From the NCBI RefSeq assembly GCF_000934725.1, contig NZ_JYNS01000010.1, forward strand, positions 62,001 through 126,000: a DNA stretch of 64,000 nt, given 5' to 3'. This DNA is from Methyloterricola oryzae. Its GTDB lineage: Bacteria; Pseudomonadota; Gammaproteobacteria; Methylococcales; Methylococcaceae. A model generated the notes under the pieces. It did no database searches. It was not told where the DNA came from and was given only the letters and a program-made list of their open reading frames with translations. Of this stretch, positions 7,455 through 16,924 are shown one piece after another. How positions within the stretch are numbered: the first letter of the stretch is position 1; each line of letters starts with the position of its first letter. The translations under genes and the position numbers were made by a program.

Positions 7455-10400
7455 ATGAAGAAGTCCAACGGGATGAGCTTTCGAGCTCTCGGGCCGGCAG
7501 CACCCAAAGCGGTTTTTGTGGCGATGGGGGTTGCCGCCTCCGTGATTCTGCTCGCCAGCCTCGCCATCTCCTGCGCCCGTCAGAAGCCATCAGGGACGCA
7601 GAGTCCGCCGCCAGTCAGCCAGCCCGCGCCTGACACGCCTTGGGCCTGTGACGAGAACTCCACGATCAAGGCCGATGTGGTCGCGCTGGAACAGGCCTAT
7701 CTGCTCAACCGCTTCGCCGCCTTTGTCCCCGCCGGCATGCTTTACGCGCTGAGCCACGACGTGGTCTATGACGACCCGGACACCCGCGAGGTGGAGTCCC
7801 AAGCGCTGAGCCGCGAGTTGCTGGAAAAACCCGGCTTCGCCCGCAAGATCGCCGGGCATGTGCGCCTACGGAGCGACAAGCGCCCGCGTCCCCTGGTACT
7901 TCGAGTTCACGAGCGCGAATGCCTGGATGTGACTTTCCACAACTTGCTCTCGCCACAATGGACCGAGGAGGGCGGCATCCCGCCGGAGTATGGCGACAAG
8001 CTGACCCAGCACGTGGAAGCCCAGGCCGGCGCGCCCGCCTCGCGCCAGTTGGTGTCTGCTGAGAAGGTGAGCAAGGACGCGCCCTTCACCCGCGCCGCGT
8101 CCTTTCATGTCAACGGACTGGAATATGCGCCCATTAGCGCCAGCGAATGCCCCAAGGATTACGTGTGTGGCGGCGACGGCTCGAATGTGGGTCTGAGCGG
8201 GCGACAAGGCCTGGTCTTCAGCCCCAAAACCGGTTCCCCAAAAAAGGCGGAATTGACGCGGCTGGGGTCCCTGGTGGCACCCGGCGATCATGCCATGATC
8301 CGCCTGCGCGGGAGCAAGGAAGGCACTTATTTCGCCCATTCCACCGCAGCCCCGGTGGGGGGTGAAGGGGATGGCGGACAGATCGGCCTCGGTCTGTTCG
8401 GAGCGGTGAATGTGGAGCCGGTCGGCTCGCGCTGGTACCGCTCGCAGGTCACGGGACAGGAGCTTTCCCAGGTGACCGGAAGCGGTGCGACCCACCATCC
8501 CTATGCCCGCATCGATTACGAGGAAACCCGTCATGGCTTGCCCATCCTGAACATGCTGGATGATGACCGCAACCTGGTGCACGGCGACCTCAATGCCGTG
8601 ATCGTTCAGGACGAACTCCACCGCAGCAGCTGCGGGCTGAACAAGCACGGGCTGCCCGACCGGGTCTACGGCGACACCAACTGCCTGTCCTTTCGCGAAT
8701 TCACCGTGATCATGCACGACGAGGTGCATGCCCAGCAGGCCTTCGCCGAGTTGGAGGACGAGGGCAATCCGCTGCACTACATCAAGGACGGCATGGGCAT
8801 CAATTACGGGGTGGCCAGCATGGGATCTCTGGTGATGGGCACCCAGTCCCAGCGCGGCGTCGGGGTAGTGAAGGATTGCGCCGAGTGCCGCGCCGAGGAG
8901 TTCTTCCTCAGCTCCTGGGCCAATGGCGACCCGGCGCTGATCCTGAAGTGGGATGCCTCCGGACAGAAGCCCATCGGCGCGATGTATCCCGACGATCCGT
9001 CCAACGTGCACCACTCCTATCTGGGCGATCCGGTACGCTTTCGCAACATCCACGCCGGCCCCAAGGAAACCCACGTCTTTCACCTGCACGCCCACCAGTG
9101 GGTGATGGACGGCAGTGAGCCCAATTCCACCTACCTGGATTCGCAAACCATCTCGCCCGGCGCCACCTTCAGCTACGGCATCGAGTTCGGGGGCTCCGGC
9201 AACCGTAATTACACACCCGGCGATTCGATCTTCCACTGCCACCTCTATCCCCATTTCGCCCAGGGCATGTGGGAACTCTGGCGCGTGCACGACAGCTTCG
9301 AAGACGGTGGCAAGGGCGTGTTCGACCCGGTCAAGAACCCGCGCGGACGCAACCTGCCGGATGCCGAGGTGAAGGAAGGGATCGAAAGCCCGGCGCTGGT
9401 GCCCATTCCCGGAATGGCCCTGGCACCCATGCCTGGCCCGCAATTCGGCGGCTACCCCTTCTACATCGCGGGTGAGGCCGGGCACCGCCCGCCGCAGCCG
9501 CCCCTGGACATGGACGTGCTGGCGCCCGGCTACCAGGCCTCGCTGGACCTTGAGCCCGCCGCGGACCAGATCGTCAATGGCGGCCTGCCCCGGCATCACA
9601 TCACGAGCTTCGACGCACAGGGCAACCGGGTGGCAAGCCGCTTGAAGGGGCCCGAAGATCCCGCCGTGGTGGCTGCGGCCCTGGAAAAAGGCGGCGAGGC
9701 CGCCCGGCTCATCGCGCAGAAGGTTTACGCCCAGAACCCCACGTCGGTGGAAGCCCTGGCGCGCAATTGGGACACGATCCAGATCAAGCCCCTGGAGCAC
9801 CGCGGAGAACCGCAAGAACGGAACGCCATGAAATTCCACGAGGGCGAACTGGACGACGAAGCAGGCCCGGCCCGCCGCATCAAGGTGGAGCATCCACCAG
9901 CGCCCGAGGCACATCCGACCTGGTACCAGGGCTTCAAAGCCTATCGCACCGCTTGGTCAAACTCGGTGGAGAACCAGCACGAGCGGGACGAGGACAAGGG
10001 CGAGGACCCCCTGTTCTACGTCAACGGTCTGCAGCGCGCCGCCGGTGCCCCTTTCGCCAACCCCTGCCCGGCCGAAGCGCCGACGCGAAACTACCGCGCC
10101 GCCTTCATCCAGACCGAACTGACCGTGAACCGCCATGGCTGGTTCGATCCCCAGGGACGCATCGTCATCCTGGAAAATGACATCAAGGACATCATCGATC
10201 CCAATACCCGTAGCCGTCTGCCGGAACCCCTGTTCTTCCGCGCCAATTCCGGGGAGTGCATCAACTTCAAATCCAGCAATTTCGTGCCCAGTGCCCTGGC
10301 GGTGGACGACTTCCAGGTATTCACCCCCACGGACACCATCGGCCAGCATATTCACCTGGTGAAGTTCGACGTCACCGCCTCCGACGGCTCCGGCAATGGC

Positions 10401-13400
10401 TGGAACTACGAGGACAGCACCTTCTCGCCCGACGAGGTGCGCGAGCGCATCTTCGCCCACTGGCGCACCACCGGCGACAAGCGCTGGAAACCGCAGCCGC
10501 ATCCGCTGTTCCGCCCGGGTGGCGACATCTACGAGCACCGCGCGGAAGCCCGCTACGCGAAGCTATTCCAGAAAGGCATCTGCCCTGCGCAGGATCCGGG
10601 CGAAAGCGATCATGCCTACGAACTCAGGCTCGAGCATGAACACCCCCTCTGCGGCGCCCAGCGCACCACCCAGCGCTGGTGGGCCGACTCCATCCTGGTG
10701 CGGCAACCGACCGGGGAAGGCATCTACCGCGACAACACCCTGCGTACCGTCTTTACCCACGACCACATGGGACCCAGTTCCCACCAGCAGCACGGGCTCT
10801 ACGCCGGCCTGGTGATCGAACCGCCCAACTCGGTGTGGACACGACCCGGCACCCCGCCCGAAACGGCCGCCCAACGCCTGGCACAGCTGCGCGCTTGTGC
10901 GGAGCGCTCCGACCCTCAGTGCTTGAAAGCCCGGGATGAGGCCCAGTATCTGCTGCTGGGAGGCGCCGATCTGCTGATTCCAAGCCCCCATGAGATTCCC
11001 CTGAATATCATCAAGCCGAGTCGTCCGCTGCAGGTACGCGAAGACGGTGGCCCCACCGCGACCCAGGCCAACATCATCGCGCCGCAATGCCTGGGCGCTC
11101 CGGGCTCCAACCCGCTGGCTGGCCCAACCCAACCCTGCCCGCATGGCGAAGCTGATCAGACCCGCCGGGAATTCACCGTCGCCATCGCCGATTTCGCCGG
11201 CGTCTATAACACCGCGCTGGAGCCCATCAATCCCGAAACCCGCGATGTCTCCGCGCGCCGCTTCGGCCAGCGCCAGGTGGCAAGCCAGGTGCCAAGGCCT
11301 TTAGCCATCTCCTCGGAGGACCCTGGCACGCAGCTGGTCAACTACCGCCAGGAACCTGTCGCCCTGCGTATCACCGAGGTCAAAGGCAACCCGCGGCTAG
11401 GCGGCTTCGACTACTCCCAGACCCGCTGCAAACCGGGGCAGTTGGATTGCACCGGCGACCTGGCCAACAGTCTAGCCACGGAGCCCCATGCCAAGCGCGA
11501 CCGCAAGCTCGCCACCGCGAGCTACGCCAGCTTTGCCCACAGCAAGGACGCGCTGGAACTGGTTTCGCCGGTGACCCGCGCCATTCTGCGGAACCAGGGC
11601 AAGAGCGGCGAGCTGAAACAGGTGGTCAGCGAGGTGGAACAGTGGCGGCGTGACTTCAACTGCGCGCTTTACAACGATGAAGAGCGCGGGAAGTCCAATA
11701 TCTGCGTAAGATCGGGTGGACCTGGGGCACAGATTGCCAATGCCGATCCCTGGCGTGTGATGGGCGATCCGGCCACCCCCATCCTGGCGGCCTACGAGGG
11801 AGACCCGGTGCAGATCCGCCTGATCCAGGGCGCCCAGGAAGCCCAGCACGTCTTTGCCATGAATGGAATCAAGTGGCACCGCATGCCGGGCAATCCGAGC
11901 TCCGGCTACGTCAACGCGCAGCCCTTGGGCATCTCGGAACATTTCGAGTTCGAAATACCCGCCCCCGGCCTGGATGCCTCCTACGTGGACTACCTGTATT
12001 ACGGTTCGTCCATCGATCAACTTTGGGACGGCATGTGGGGCCTTATGCGGATCTGCGGCGCGAAGCGCGAAGGGGCCGACGCCAGCGAAAACTGTCCTGC
12101 CGAATGGGTCGAGCGCGTGGCGCAACTGCCTAATATTCCTGCGCCACAGCGCAACGACGCGGCGGCCGATAACCTGTGTACACCAGACAAAGATGCGCAT
12201 CCCCGCCAATTCGATGTCAGCGCCGTCCGCGTGTGCGACCTGTACGAAAACTGCGACAGCCGCGCACCGACTGGCCTCAGCTACAACCAACGCTTCGGCA
12301 TCGAGGACCGGAATGCCCTGATCTTCGTGGCTTCCAACACCGAAAACCCGGACCAGGCCCTCAACTCGGAGGTTCTCTCGGCATTGAGGAAGGCTTTCAA
12401 ATCACGCCAGCGGCGGCCGGAACCCTTGGTGCTCAGAGCCCAGGCCGGCGACTGCATCAAGCTGACCTTGCGCAACCTGCTGCCGGAGGATCTTCGCGAC
12501 GGCCCGAACATCGCAACCGGTGACGCCGTGACCGAGGCGCAGGCCTATTTCAATTTCCTTCCCATGATCGCTGATGGCTTCAACCTCAATCAGTTCCGCA
12601 TGTCGTCCAGCGTCGGTTTGACTGTCCCCCGCCTTGCCCAGCATCCCCTTCACGCGTCCGGTGGCAATTTCGGCCACAACGGACGCATAGCATCGGCTGC
12701 ACCAAATAGCTCGTTGCACAAAGCTCCAGTCACCGTCATGGGTGCCAGGCCAGCCGCAATGGAACCGCAGTCGCAGGGCAACCTCGTCCCAGCTTGTCCA
12801 TCCGGACATCCCGATGAAGATCGTTGCCGGACCACCTACATGTGGAGTGCAACCGAGTTCCTGGCCGACTCCAACAAGCCGGTGGAATTTGGTGCGCTGC
12901 CGCTGACCAGTTTTGGCGACCCGATCAAGCATGTGACCCACGGTTTGATCGGCGCACTGGTCATCGAGCCCGAGAACGCCAAGGTCTGCCCCGCCACGAC
13001 CCCGGCGCGGCAATGCAGCGGCGAGCAGCCACCGGACTTGCTCCACAGCCAGCTCAGCGCACGGGTGTGCAAGCCGGGCGGCGATTGCTTCTTGGAGCAC
13101 GTGTTCGTCATGCAAGACGCGGTCAGCGCCACCCAGGGGGGCTTCCCGGTGCCGGACCTCTCGGGTGCCGAGGAGCCCGACGACTACGGCGTCAAGGCCA
13201 TCAATTACAAGACCGAACCCCTATGGGCGCGCCGCGGCAACGACCCTTCCCTGGACTTCGGCAGCCGCAATGAGCAGGACTATGCGCAAGTCTTCAGCTC
13301 TCGCCCGGAAGGGAAGGGCTGCGCCAGTGGTATCACAAAGCTCAAGGGGCTGGTCTGTGACCCAGAGACACCCATCTTCAAGGCGCAGGCAGGCGACCAC

Positions 13401-13715
13401 GTGCGCTTGCACATCGTCCACCCCGGCGGGCATACGCGTCAGCAGGCGCTGACACTGCACGGCCATCATTGGAACCCCTACCCTTGGAGCGCCGACGGAC
13501 GGCGCTTTGAGGCCCATCCCGGAACGCAGATCGATCAGGGCAGCTTCAACGGCTTCGGTCCCATGATGGGCATATCCCTGGAAGTCACCGCCGGAGGCGC
13601 GGAGCAGGTAGCCATGGACTACCTGTTCCATAGTCAGGCAAGTTTCCTTTGGGACGGTGGACTGTGGGGAATCTTCCGGGTGGAACCAAGCCCATCCGGG
13701 TCGCGGCTGCAATAA
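7455..13715 (+). CDS. Giant multicopper oxidase lipoprotein with triplicated cupredoxin units (MnxG/MofA/McoA-like)
   Basis: A 2086-residue protein. The ATG at 7455 follows GGAGCAGG; the frame is open back to 7338. Residues 1-40 form a lipoprotein signal (hydrophobic stretch then LAISC), so it is probably membrane-anchored outside the cytoplasm. All four multicopper-oxidase copper motifs are present but in the order L3, L4, L1, L2: HVFHLH at about 540, HCHLYPHFAQGM at 594, HIH at 965, HDH at 1102. Three homologous units can be aligned through RPRPLVLR (143), LPEPLFFR (922) and RPEPLVLR (1654). Units 2 and 3 end in degenerate L4-like segments without the HCH (about 1515 and 2056). Length and motif order recall bacterial Mn(II) oxidases; the substrate is inference. 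It heads an operon with SCO and cytochrome c genes. Confidence 0.85.
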   Translation: MKKSNGMSFRALGPAAPKAVFVAMGVAASVILLASLAISCARQKPSGTQSPPPVSQPAPDTPWACDENSTIKADVVALEQAYLLNRFAAFVPAGMLYALSHDVVYDDPDTREVESQALSRELLEKPGFARKIAGHVRLRSDKRPRPLVLRVHERECLDVTFHNLLSPQWTEEGGIPPEYGDKLTQHVEAQAGAPASRQLVSAEKVSKDAPFTRAASFHVNGLEYAPISASECPKDYVCGGDGSNVGLSGRQGLVFSPKTGSPKKAELTRLGSLVAPGDHAMIRLRGSKEGTYFAHSTAAPVGGEGDGGQIGLGLFGAVNVEPVGSRWYRSQVTGQELSQVTGSGATHHPYARIDYEETRHGLPILNMLDDDRNLVHGDLNAVIVQDELHRSSCGLNKHGLPDRVYGDTNCLSFREFTVIMHDEVHAQQAFAELEDEGNPLHYIKDGMGINYGVASMGSLVMGTQSQRGVGVVKDCAECRAEEFFLSSWANGDPALILKWDASGQKPIGAMYPDDPSNVHHSYLGDPVRFRNIHAGPKETHVFHLHAHQWVMDGSEPNSTYLDSQTISPGATFSYGIEFGGSGNRNYTPGDSIFHCHLYPHFAQGMWELWRVHDSFEDGGKGVFDPVKNPRGRNLPDAEVKEGIESPALVPIPGMALAPMPGPQFGGYPFYIAGEAGHRPPQPPLDMDVLAPGYQASLDLEPAADQIVNGGLPRHHITSFDAQGNRVASRLKGPEDPAVVAAALEKGGEAARLIAQKVYAQNPTSVEALARNWDTIQIKPLEHRGEPQERNAMKFHEGELDDEAGPARRIKVEHPPAPEAHPTWYQGFKAYRTAWSNSVENQHERDEDKGEDPLFYVNGLQRAAGAPFANPCPAEAPTRNYRAAFIQTELTVNRHGWFDPQGRIVILENDIKDIIDPNTRSRLPEPLFFRANSGECINFKSSNFVPSALAVDDFQVFTPTDTIGQHIHLVKFDVTASDGSGNGWNYEDSTFSPDEVRERIFAHWRTTGDKRWKPQPHPLFRPGGDIYEHRAEARYAKLFQKGICPAQDPGESDHAYELRLEHEHPLCGAQRTTQRWWADSILVRQPTGEGIYRDNTLRTVFTHDHMGPSSHQQHGLYAGLVIEPPNSVWTRPGTPPETAAQRLAQLRACAERSDPQCLKARDEAQYLLLGGADLLIPSPHEIPLNIIKPSRPLQVREDGGPTATQANIIAPQCLGAPGSNPLAGPTQPCPHGEADQTRREFTVAIADFAGVYNTALEPINPETRDVSARRFGQRQVASQVPRPLAISSEDPGTQLVNYRQEPVALRITEVKGNPRLGGFDYSQTRCKPGQLDCTGDLANSLATEPHAKRDRKLATASYASFAHSKDALELVSPVTRAILRNQGKSGELKQVVSEVEQWRRDFNCALYNDEERGKSNICVRSGGPGAQIANADPWRVMGDPATPILAAYEGDPVQIRLIQGAQEAQHVFAMNGIKWHRMPGNPSSGYVNAQPLGISEHFEFEIPAPGLDASYVDYLYYGSSIDQLWDGMWGLMRICGAKREGADASENCPAEWVERVAQLPNIPAPQRNDAAADNLCTPDKDAHPRQFDVSAVRVCDLYENCDSRAPTGLSYNQRFGIEDRNALIFVASNTENPDQALNSEVLSALRKAFKSRQRRPEPLVLRAQAGDCIKLTLRNLLPEDLRDGPNIATGDAVTEAQAYFNFLPMIADGFNLNQFRMSSSVGLTVPRLAQHPLHASGGNFGHNGRIASAAPNSSLHKAPVTVMGARPAAMEPQSQGNLVPACPSGHPDEDRCRTTYMWSATEFLADSNKPVEFGALPLTSFGDPIKHVTHGLIGALVIEPENAKVCPATTPARQCSGEQPPDLLHSQLSARVCKPGGDCFLEHVFVMQDAVSATQGGFPVPDLSGAEEPDDYGVKAINYKTEPLWARRGNDPSLDFGSRNEQDYAQVFSSRPEGKGCASGITKLKGLVCDPETPIFKAQAGDHVRLHIVHPGGHTRQQALTLHGHHWNPYPWSADGRRFEAHPGTQIDQGSFNGFGPMMGISLEVTAGGAEQVAMDYLFHSQASFLWDGGLWGIFRVEPSPSGSRLQ

Positions 13716-13823
13716 CAGTGGCCCTAAGGCTCGGACGGGAAAGCATGACCGCAGTATTCGCCACGCCGCCTCACGCCATGGGTACTGAACTGAGTCCAGC
13801 TTCCAGCGCAAAGGAGAAACGCG

Positions 13824-14450
13824 ATGACCGTCAAGAATTTGGTTCAAGTGGATACACACACCCTATTCACCCACATCATCAGTTGGAACATCAACCCAGA
13901 AACCGGCCAACTGCGCCCGCCAAGAACCGTGTTCAATGCCGGCAACTCCCGCTTGGACTTCGGCGACGGATTCGTCGTCCGGCTCGATACCTCGGGCCGT
14001 CAGATCACCCTGCATGAGGCCTCGCGAAACGATGTGGATCTCAACTTCTGGACCGGCGACGCGTTGCTGGTAGCCGTCAACCCAGACGATGTGCCCGACC
14101 CGTCCCATGCCGTCATCCGTATCCACCTGCCGCCAGGCGTGCGCGGTGTTGGCGCCTTTGTTAGCGGTTACACCCAGGGCATACCCACTCGCACCGTGCA
14201 GACGCCCTTCATCGCCCAGCTCTGGCTTCGCCTGGGCGGTGCCCCACAAAGCGAGTTCAGTCTGCCGATGGTCAAATCCGGCATCAACGGCAGCGTCCTG
14301 TCCACACGTAGCCCACCCGCGGCACCCTTCGTCGGCGCCAGGGCCCTGGGACAGGCGGAGATTGCCGAAGCCTGTTTCGACGTGTCCCTGTTAGGCAACC
14401 GGCGTTTTTCCCACGTGGCCATCAGCGACCTATGGCTCCTGAGGAGTTGA
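13824..14450 (+). CDS. Conserved-context hypothetical protein, 208 residues
   Basis: I do not recognise this family. The start ATG at 13824 has AAGGAG eight bases upstream, so translation is well supported. No signal peptide, membrane segment or cysteine-rich site is visible; only one Cys occurs (near residue 190). The predicted character is mostly beta: repeated short strands such as FGDGFVVRLD and SHAVIRIHLPPGVRGVGAFVSGY. The gene lies 108 bp after the multicopper oxidase and 3 bp before the propeller-like gene, so it is inside the redox operon. The lack of a leader is odd, since every other member is exported. Confidence 0.7.
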   Translation: MTVKNLVQVDTHTLFTHIISWNINPETGQLRPPRTVFNAGNSRLDFGDGFVVRLDTSGRQITLHEASRNDVDLNFWTGDALLVAVNPDDVPDPSHAVIRIHLPPGVRGVGAFVSGYTQGIPTRTVQTPFIAQLWLRLGGAPQSEFSLPMVKSGINGSVLSTRSPPAAPFVGARALGQAEIAEACFDVSLLGNRRFSHVAISDLWLLRS

Positions 14451-14453
14451 AGG

Positions 14454-16340
14454 ATGCGCCTTTACCGCCCGGCTCAGACCTTTATGTTCGCCTTGCTTGC
14501 TCTGACGGGTATTGCCAGCGCGCAGGTCCAGACCAGCGTAAACGAAGGCGTCCGTGTCAGCTGGCAATACAATCCGCTTTCCAGTGAAACAGCGGAGCGC
14601 GGCATCGGCACCCTGGATGTTCAGTTGGCAGACGCCGTCACCGGCCAGCCGCTCCGTTATCAACGCGGACAATTGGCCGCCTGGCTGCGCCCCGAGCGGC
14701 ATGCCCTGTCCGATGCGGAACTGGGTTGCCATGATCAGGTCCGCCATCTCGCAAGCCAGAAAATCGCCGGCGCCGCGGAAATCGACCTCAACCGCTGGCG
14801 CCTGCTGACCTTCAACGGCGACCGCAGCCTGGCCTTCATCAATCCCTTTGTGGGGATCAACAACGCCAAGCTGGAGTCCATCATCACGCTGCCGGGAGAC
14901 GTCGGCCACTGGGCGCTGTTGCCTCGGCGCTTCCAACTGTGGGTGCATACCCGCGACAGCGACCATGGCCGGCTCTCACTGGTGGACACGCAGCGCCGCG
15001 CCGTCACCGCAACCCTGGATGTACCCGCGGGCCCGGCCGCCCTGGTCAAGTCCGGGGACGAACGCGGGCTTTGGATCGTTGCGCCCGATGCTCAAAAACT
15101 GGGCTGGCTGGATGCCGCCCATCCGGACGGCGCGCCCCGCTGGGCCAACGCACCTGCGGTGGTTGGCGCGATAGCCGCCGAAACGCAGGGCGTCTTTGCC
15201 TGGCATAACGGCGTACGGTCAGAAATCCAGCTCTGGCAAGCGGACCCATCCGGGCAGCCTGGGAGTGTCCGGCGCTGGCCGATGCCGGCGGCGATCCTGT
15301 CCGCACGCTGGAGCCGACAGGCTCAACGGCTGATCGTGGCGCTGGCCGATGGCAGGCTGGCCTGGCTCGACCCCCAATCCCCGAGCGAGCAAGCGGAGCG
15401 CATTCTGCAGATCGCGGGCGCAGAGTCCCTGAGCGCCGTGGAACTGTTTGACGGTGGCCGCCGCCTGCTGTGGCTGAGCCGGGACAGGGCTCAAGCCGGA
15501 GCGGTCGATGTCGCGACTGGCCGTGAACTGGGTGTCTCGACGGTGACTGCCGATGCGGACACGATCGCTTTCACCGACGATTTCGCCTATGTGCACAGCA
15601 CCCGCAACGGGAAGGCGTCGCTGCTCTCTCTGACCGATTTGCGCACCGGGCAGGTGCACCCGGTGGACATCAGCACCGGTCGGCCTGCGCCGGACGCCCC
15701 GCCGGGGCTTCGCATCGCTCCGGAGCCGGCGGGCCAGGGCCTATTGGTTGCAAACCCCGCGGATGGCGTCATCTATCAGTACGCGGAAGGGATGATGGCT
15801 CCGTCCGGCAGCTTTTCCAACTACCGCCGCAGCGCGCTGGGTTTGATGGTATTGGACACCGCCCTTTCGGAAACCGCGCCGGGTCGCTACCAGGTGCCCG
15901 TGCGCAGCGAGCAGGCCGGTGCCCACACGCTGATCCTGGGGGGCGTCAACCCGCGGCTGGCCGCCTGTGTTTCCGTGAACCTGCCAGCCGCAGTGGCGCA
16001 AGCTTCAACCGCAGTTCCCCATCCCAAGGCGAGCCTGGAAAGCCTTTCCAGCCCGCCCGGTGCGGCACCCTTGACCCGCACGGTGCGGGTGCGTCTGGAA
16101 CAGCCGTTGGACTCCGGAACACGGGAGCTGACCGGCGTGAAGGACCTGACCTTGCTGGTGTTCGATCGCCGCACGGCCTGGCAACAGAGGACCCCCATGC
16201 GGGAAGCGTCCCCAGGGCTCTACGCTGCCACGGTGACCTTGCCGCACGCGGGCCGCTACGACTGGCTGGTGTCCAGTGCATCCCAGAACCTCGCCTTCCG
16301 CGACGCCGGACTCGGCCGCCACGACGTAGGCAAGCCGTGA
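14454..16340 (+). CDS. Secreted beta-propeller-like protein of the multicopper-oxidase operon
   Basis: A 628-residue protein with a cleavable signal peptide (residues 1-23, ending SAQ). Residues about 25-90 look like an all-beta FixH/YtkA-like domain, then about 110-460 contain repeated short strands with WxxD-type turns as in YVTN or cytochrome-d1-like propellers. The C-terminal part (about 530-615) is again a compact beta domain (LPHAGRYDWLVSS). No CXXCH is present, so it is not a cytochrome c itself; a lone CH occurs in LGCHDQ. The start is 3 bp after the previous stop, and the stop overlaps the SCO start (GTGATGA), indicating translational coupling. Its role is unknown; support of the oxidase or its electron transfer is inference. 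Confidence 0.7.
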   Translation: MRLYRPAQTFMFALLALTGIASAQVQTSVNEGVRVSWQYNPLSSETAERGIGTLDVQLADAVTGQPLRYQRGQLAAWLRPERHALSDAELGCHDQVRHLASQKIAGAAEIDLNRWRLLTFNGDRSLAFINPFVGINNAKLESIITLPGDVGHWALLPRRFQLWVHTRDSDHGRLSLVDTQRRAVTATLDVPAGPAALVKSGDERGLWIVAPDAQKLGWLDAAHPDGAPRWANAPAVVGAIAAETQGVFAWHNGVRSEIQLWQADPSGQPGSVRRWPMPAAILSARWSRQAQRLIVALADGRLAWLDPQSPSEQAERILQIAGAESLSAVELFDGGRRLLWLSRDRAQAGAVDVATGRELGVSTVTADADTIAFTDDFAYVHSTRNGKASLLSLTDLRTGQVHPVDISTGRPAPDAPPGLRIAPEPAGQGLLVANPADGVIYQYAEGMMAPSGSFSNYRRSALGLMVLDTALSETAPGRYQVPVRSEQAGAHTLILGGVNPRLAACVSVNLPAAVAQASTAVPHPKASLESLSSPPGAAPLTRTVRVRLEQPLDSGTRELTGVKDLTLLVFDRRTAWQQRTPMREASPGLYAATVTLPHAGRYDWLVSSASQNLAFRDAGLGRHDVGKP

Positions 16341-16924
16341 TGACACCCCGTGGCCATCGCGTTCTCCTCTCGCGCCGCCAATTTCTAGGCTTCTTGGCCC
16401 TGCTGCCCTGGAGTCTCAAGATCATCGCGGCCGACGAAACCGCTGAGACGCCGGAAATCCCTGACGTGCGACTGATGGACAGCGGCGGAAGCGAACACCG
16501 GCTCCCTGAATTGCTGGCGCAGGGACCGGTGATCATCAGTTTCTTCTACACCCGCTGCACCAGTTTCTGTCCCATGCAGACCGCCCTGATGCGCAATGTC
16601 CAGGCGCATCTGCAACGGCGTCATGCACCGGGTCTACTTCTATCCATCAGCCTTGACCCAAGCAACGACACACCCGACGCCCTGGCGGCGTATGCCGCGA
16701 AGTTCAAGACGCAGGTGGGACTGCCCCAGCAGTGGTTGCTGTTGACCGGCGAAGAACCAGCCTTGAACCGCGTCTGGCGCGCTTTCGACAGCGCGACCGG
16801 CCGGCCCGAGGACCATGCGGCCACGCTCTGGATTGGATGCGCGGCCAAACAGCGCTGGTCGCGCCAGTTTGGCCTGCCGGGTGTCCAGCAATTGATGGCG
16901 GCTATGCAGGCGGTGAGCGCGTGA
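16337..16924 (+). CDS. SCO1/SenC-family copper protein with Tat-type signal
   Basis: A 195-residue thioredoxin-fold protein. The copper ligands are Cys74 and Cys78 in RCTSFCPM, and the distal His is probably His160 in EDHAATLWIG. SCO proteins deliver or redox-prime Cu sites, classically CuA of cytochrome oxidase. The N-terminus holds a twin-arginine-like signal, SRRQFLGFLAL, pointing to folded export. The start overlaps the preceding stop by 4 bp and the stop overlaps the next GTG start by 4 bp. This tight coupling suggests that it serves the multicopper oxidase of the same operon rather than cytochrome oxidase; that role is inference. Confidence 0.88.
   Translation: MMTPRGHRVLLSRRQFLGFLALLPWSLKIIAADETAETPEIPDVRLMDSGGSEHRLPELLAQGPVIISFFYTRCTSFCPMQTALMRNVQAHLQRRHAPGLLLSISLDPSNDTPDALAAYAAKFKTQVGLPQQWLLLTGEEPALNRVWRAFDSATGRPEDHAATLWIGCAAKQRWSRQFGLPGVQQLMAAMQAVSA

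Noticed and set aside
7866-9914. A 682-residue open frame on the minus strand
   Set aside because: It is antisense to the multicopper oxidase and has no motif or ribosome binding site support.
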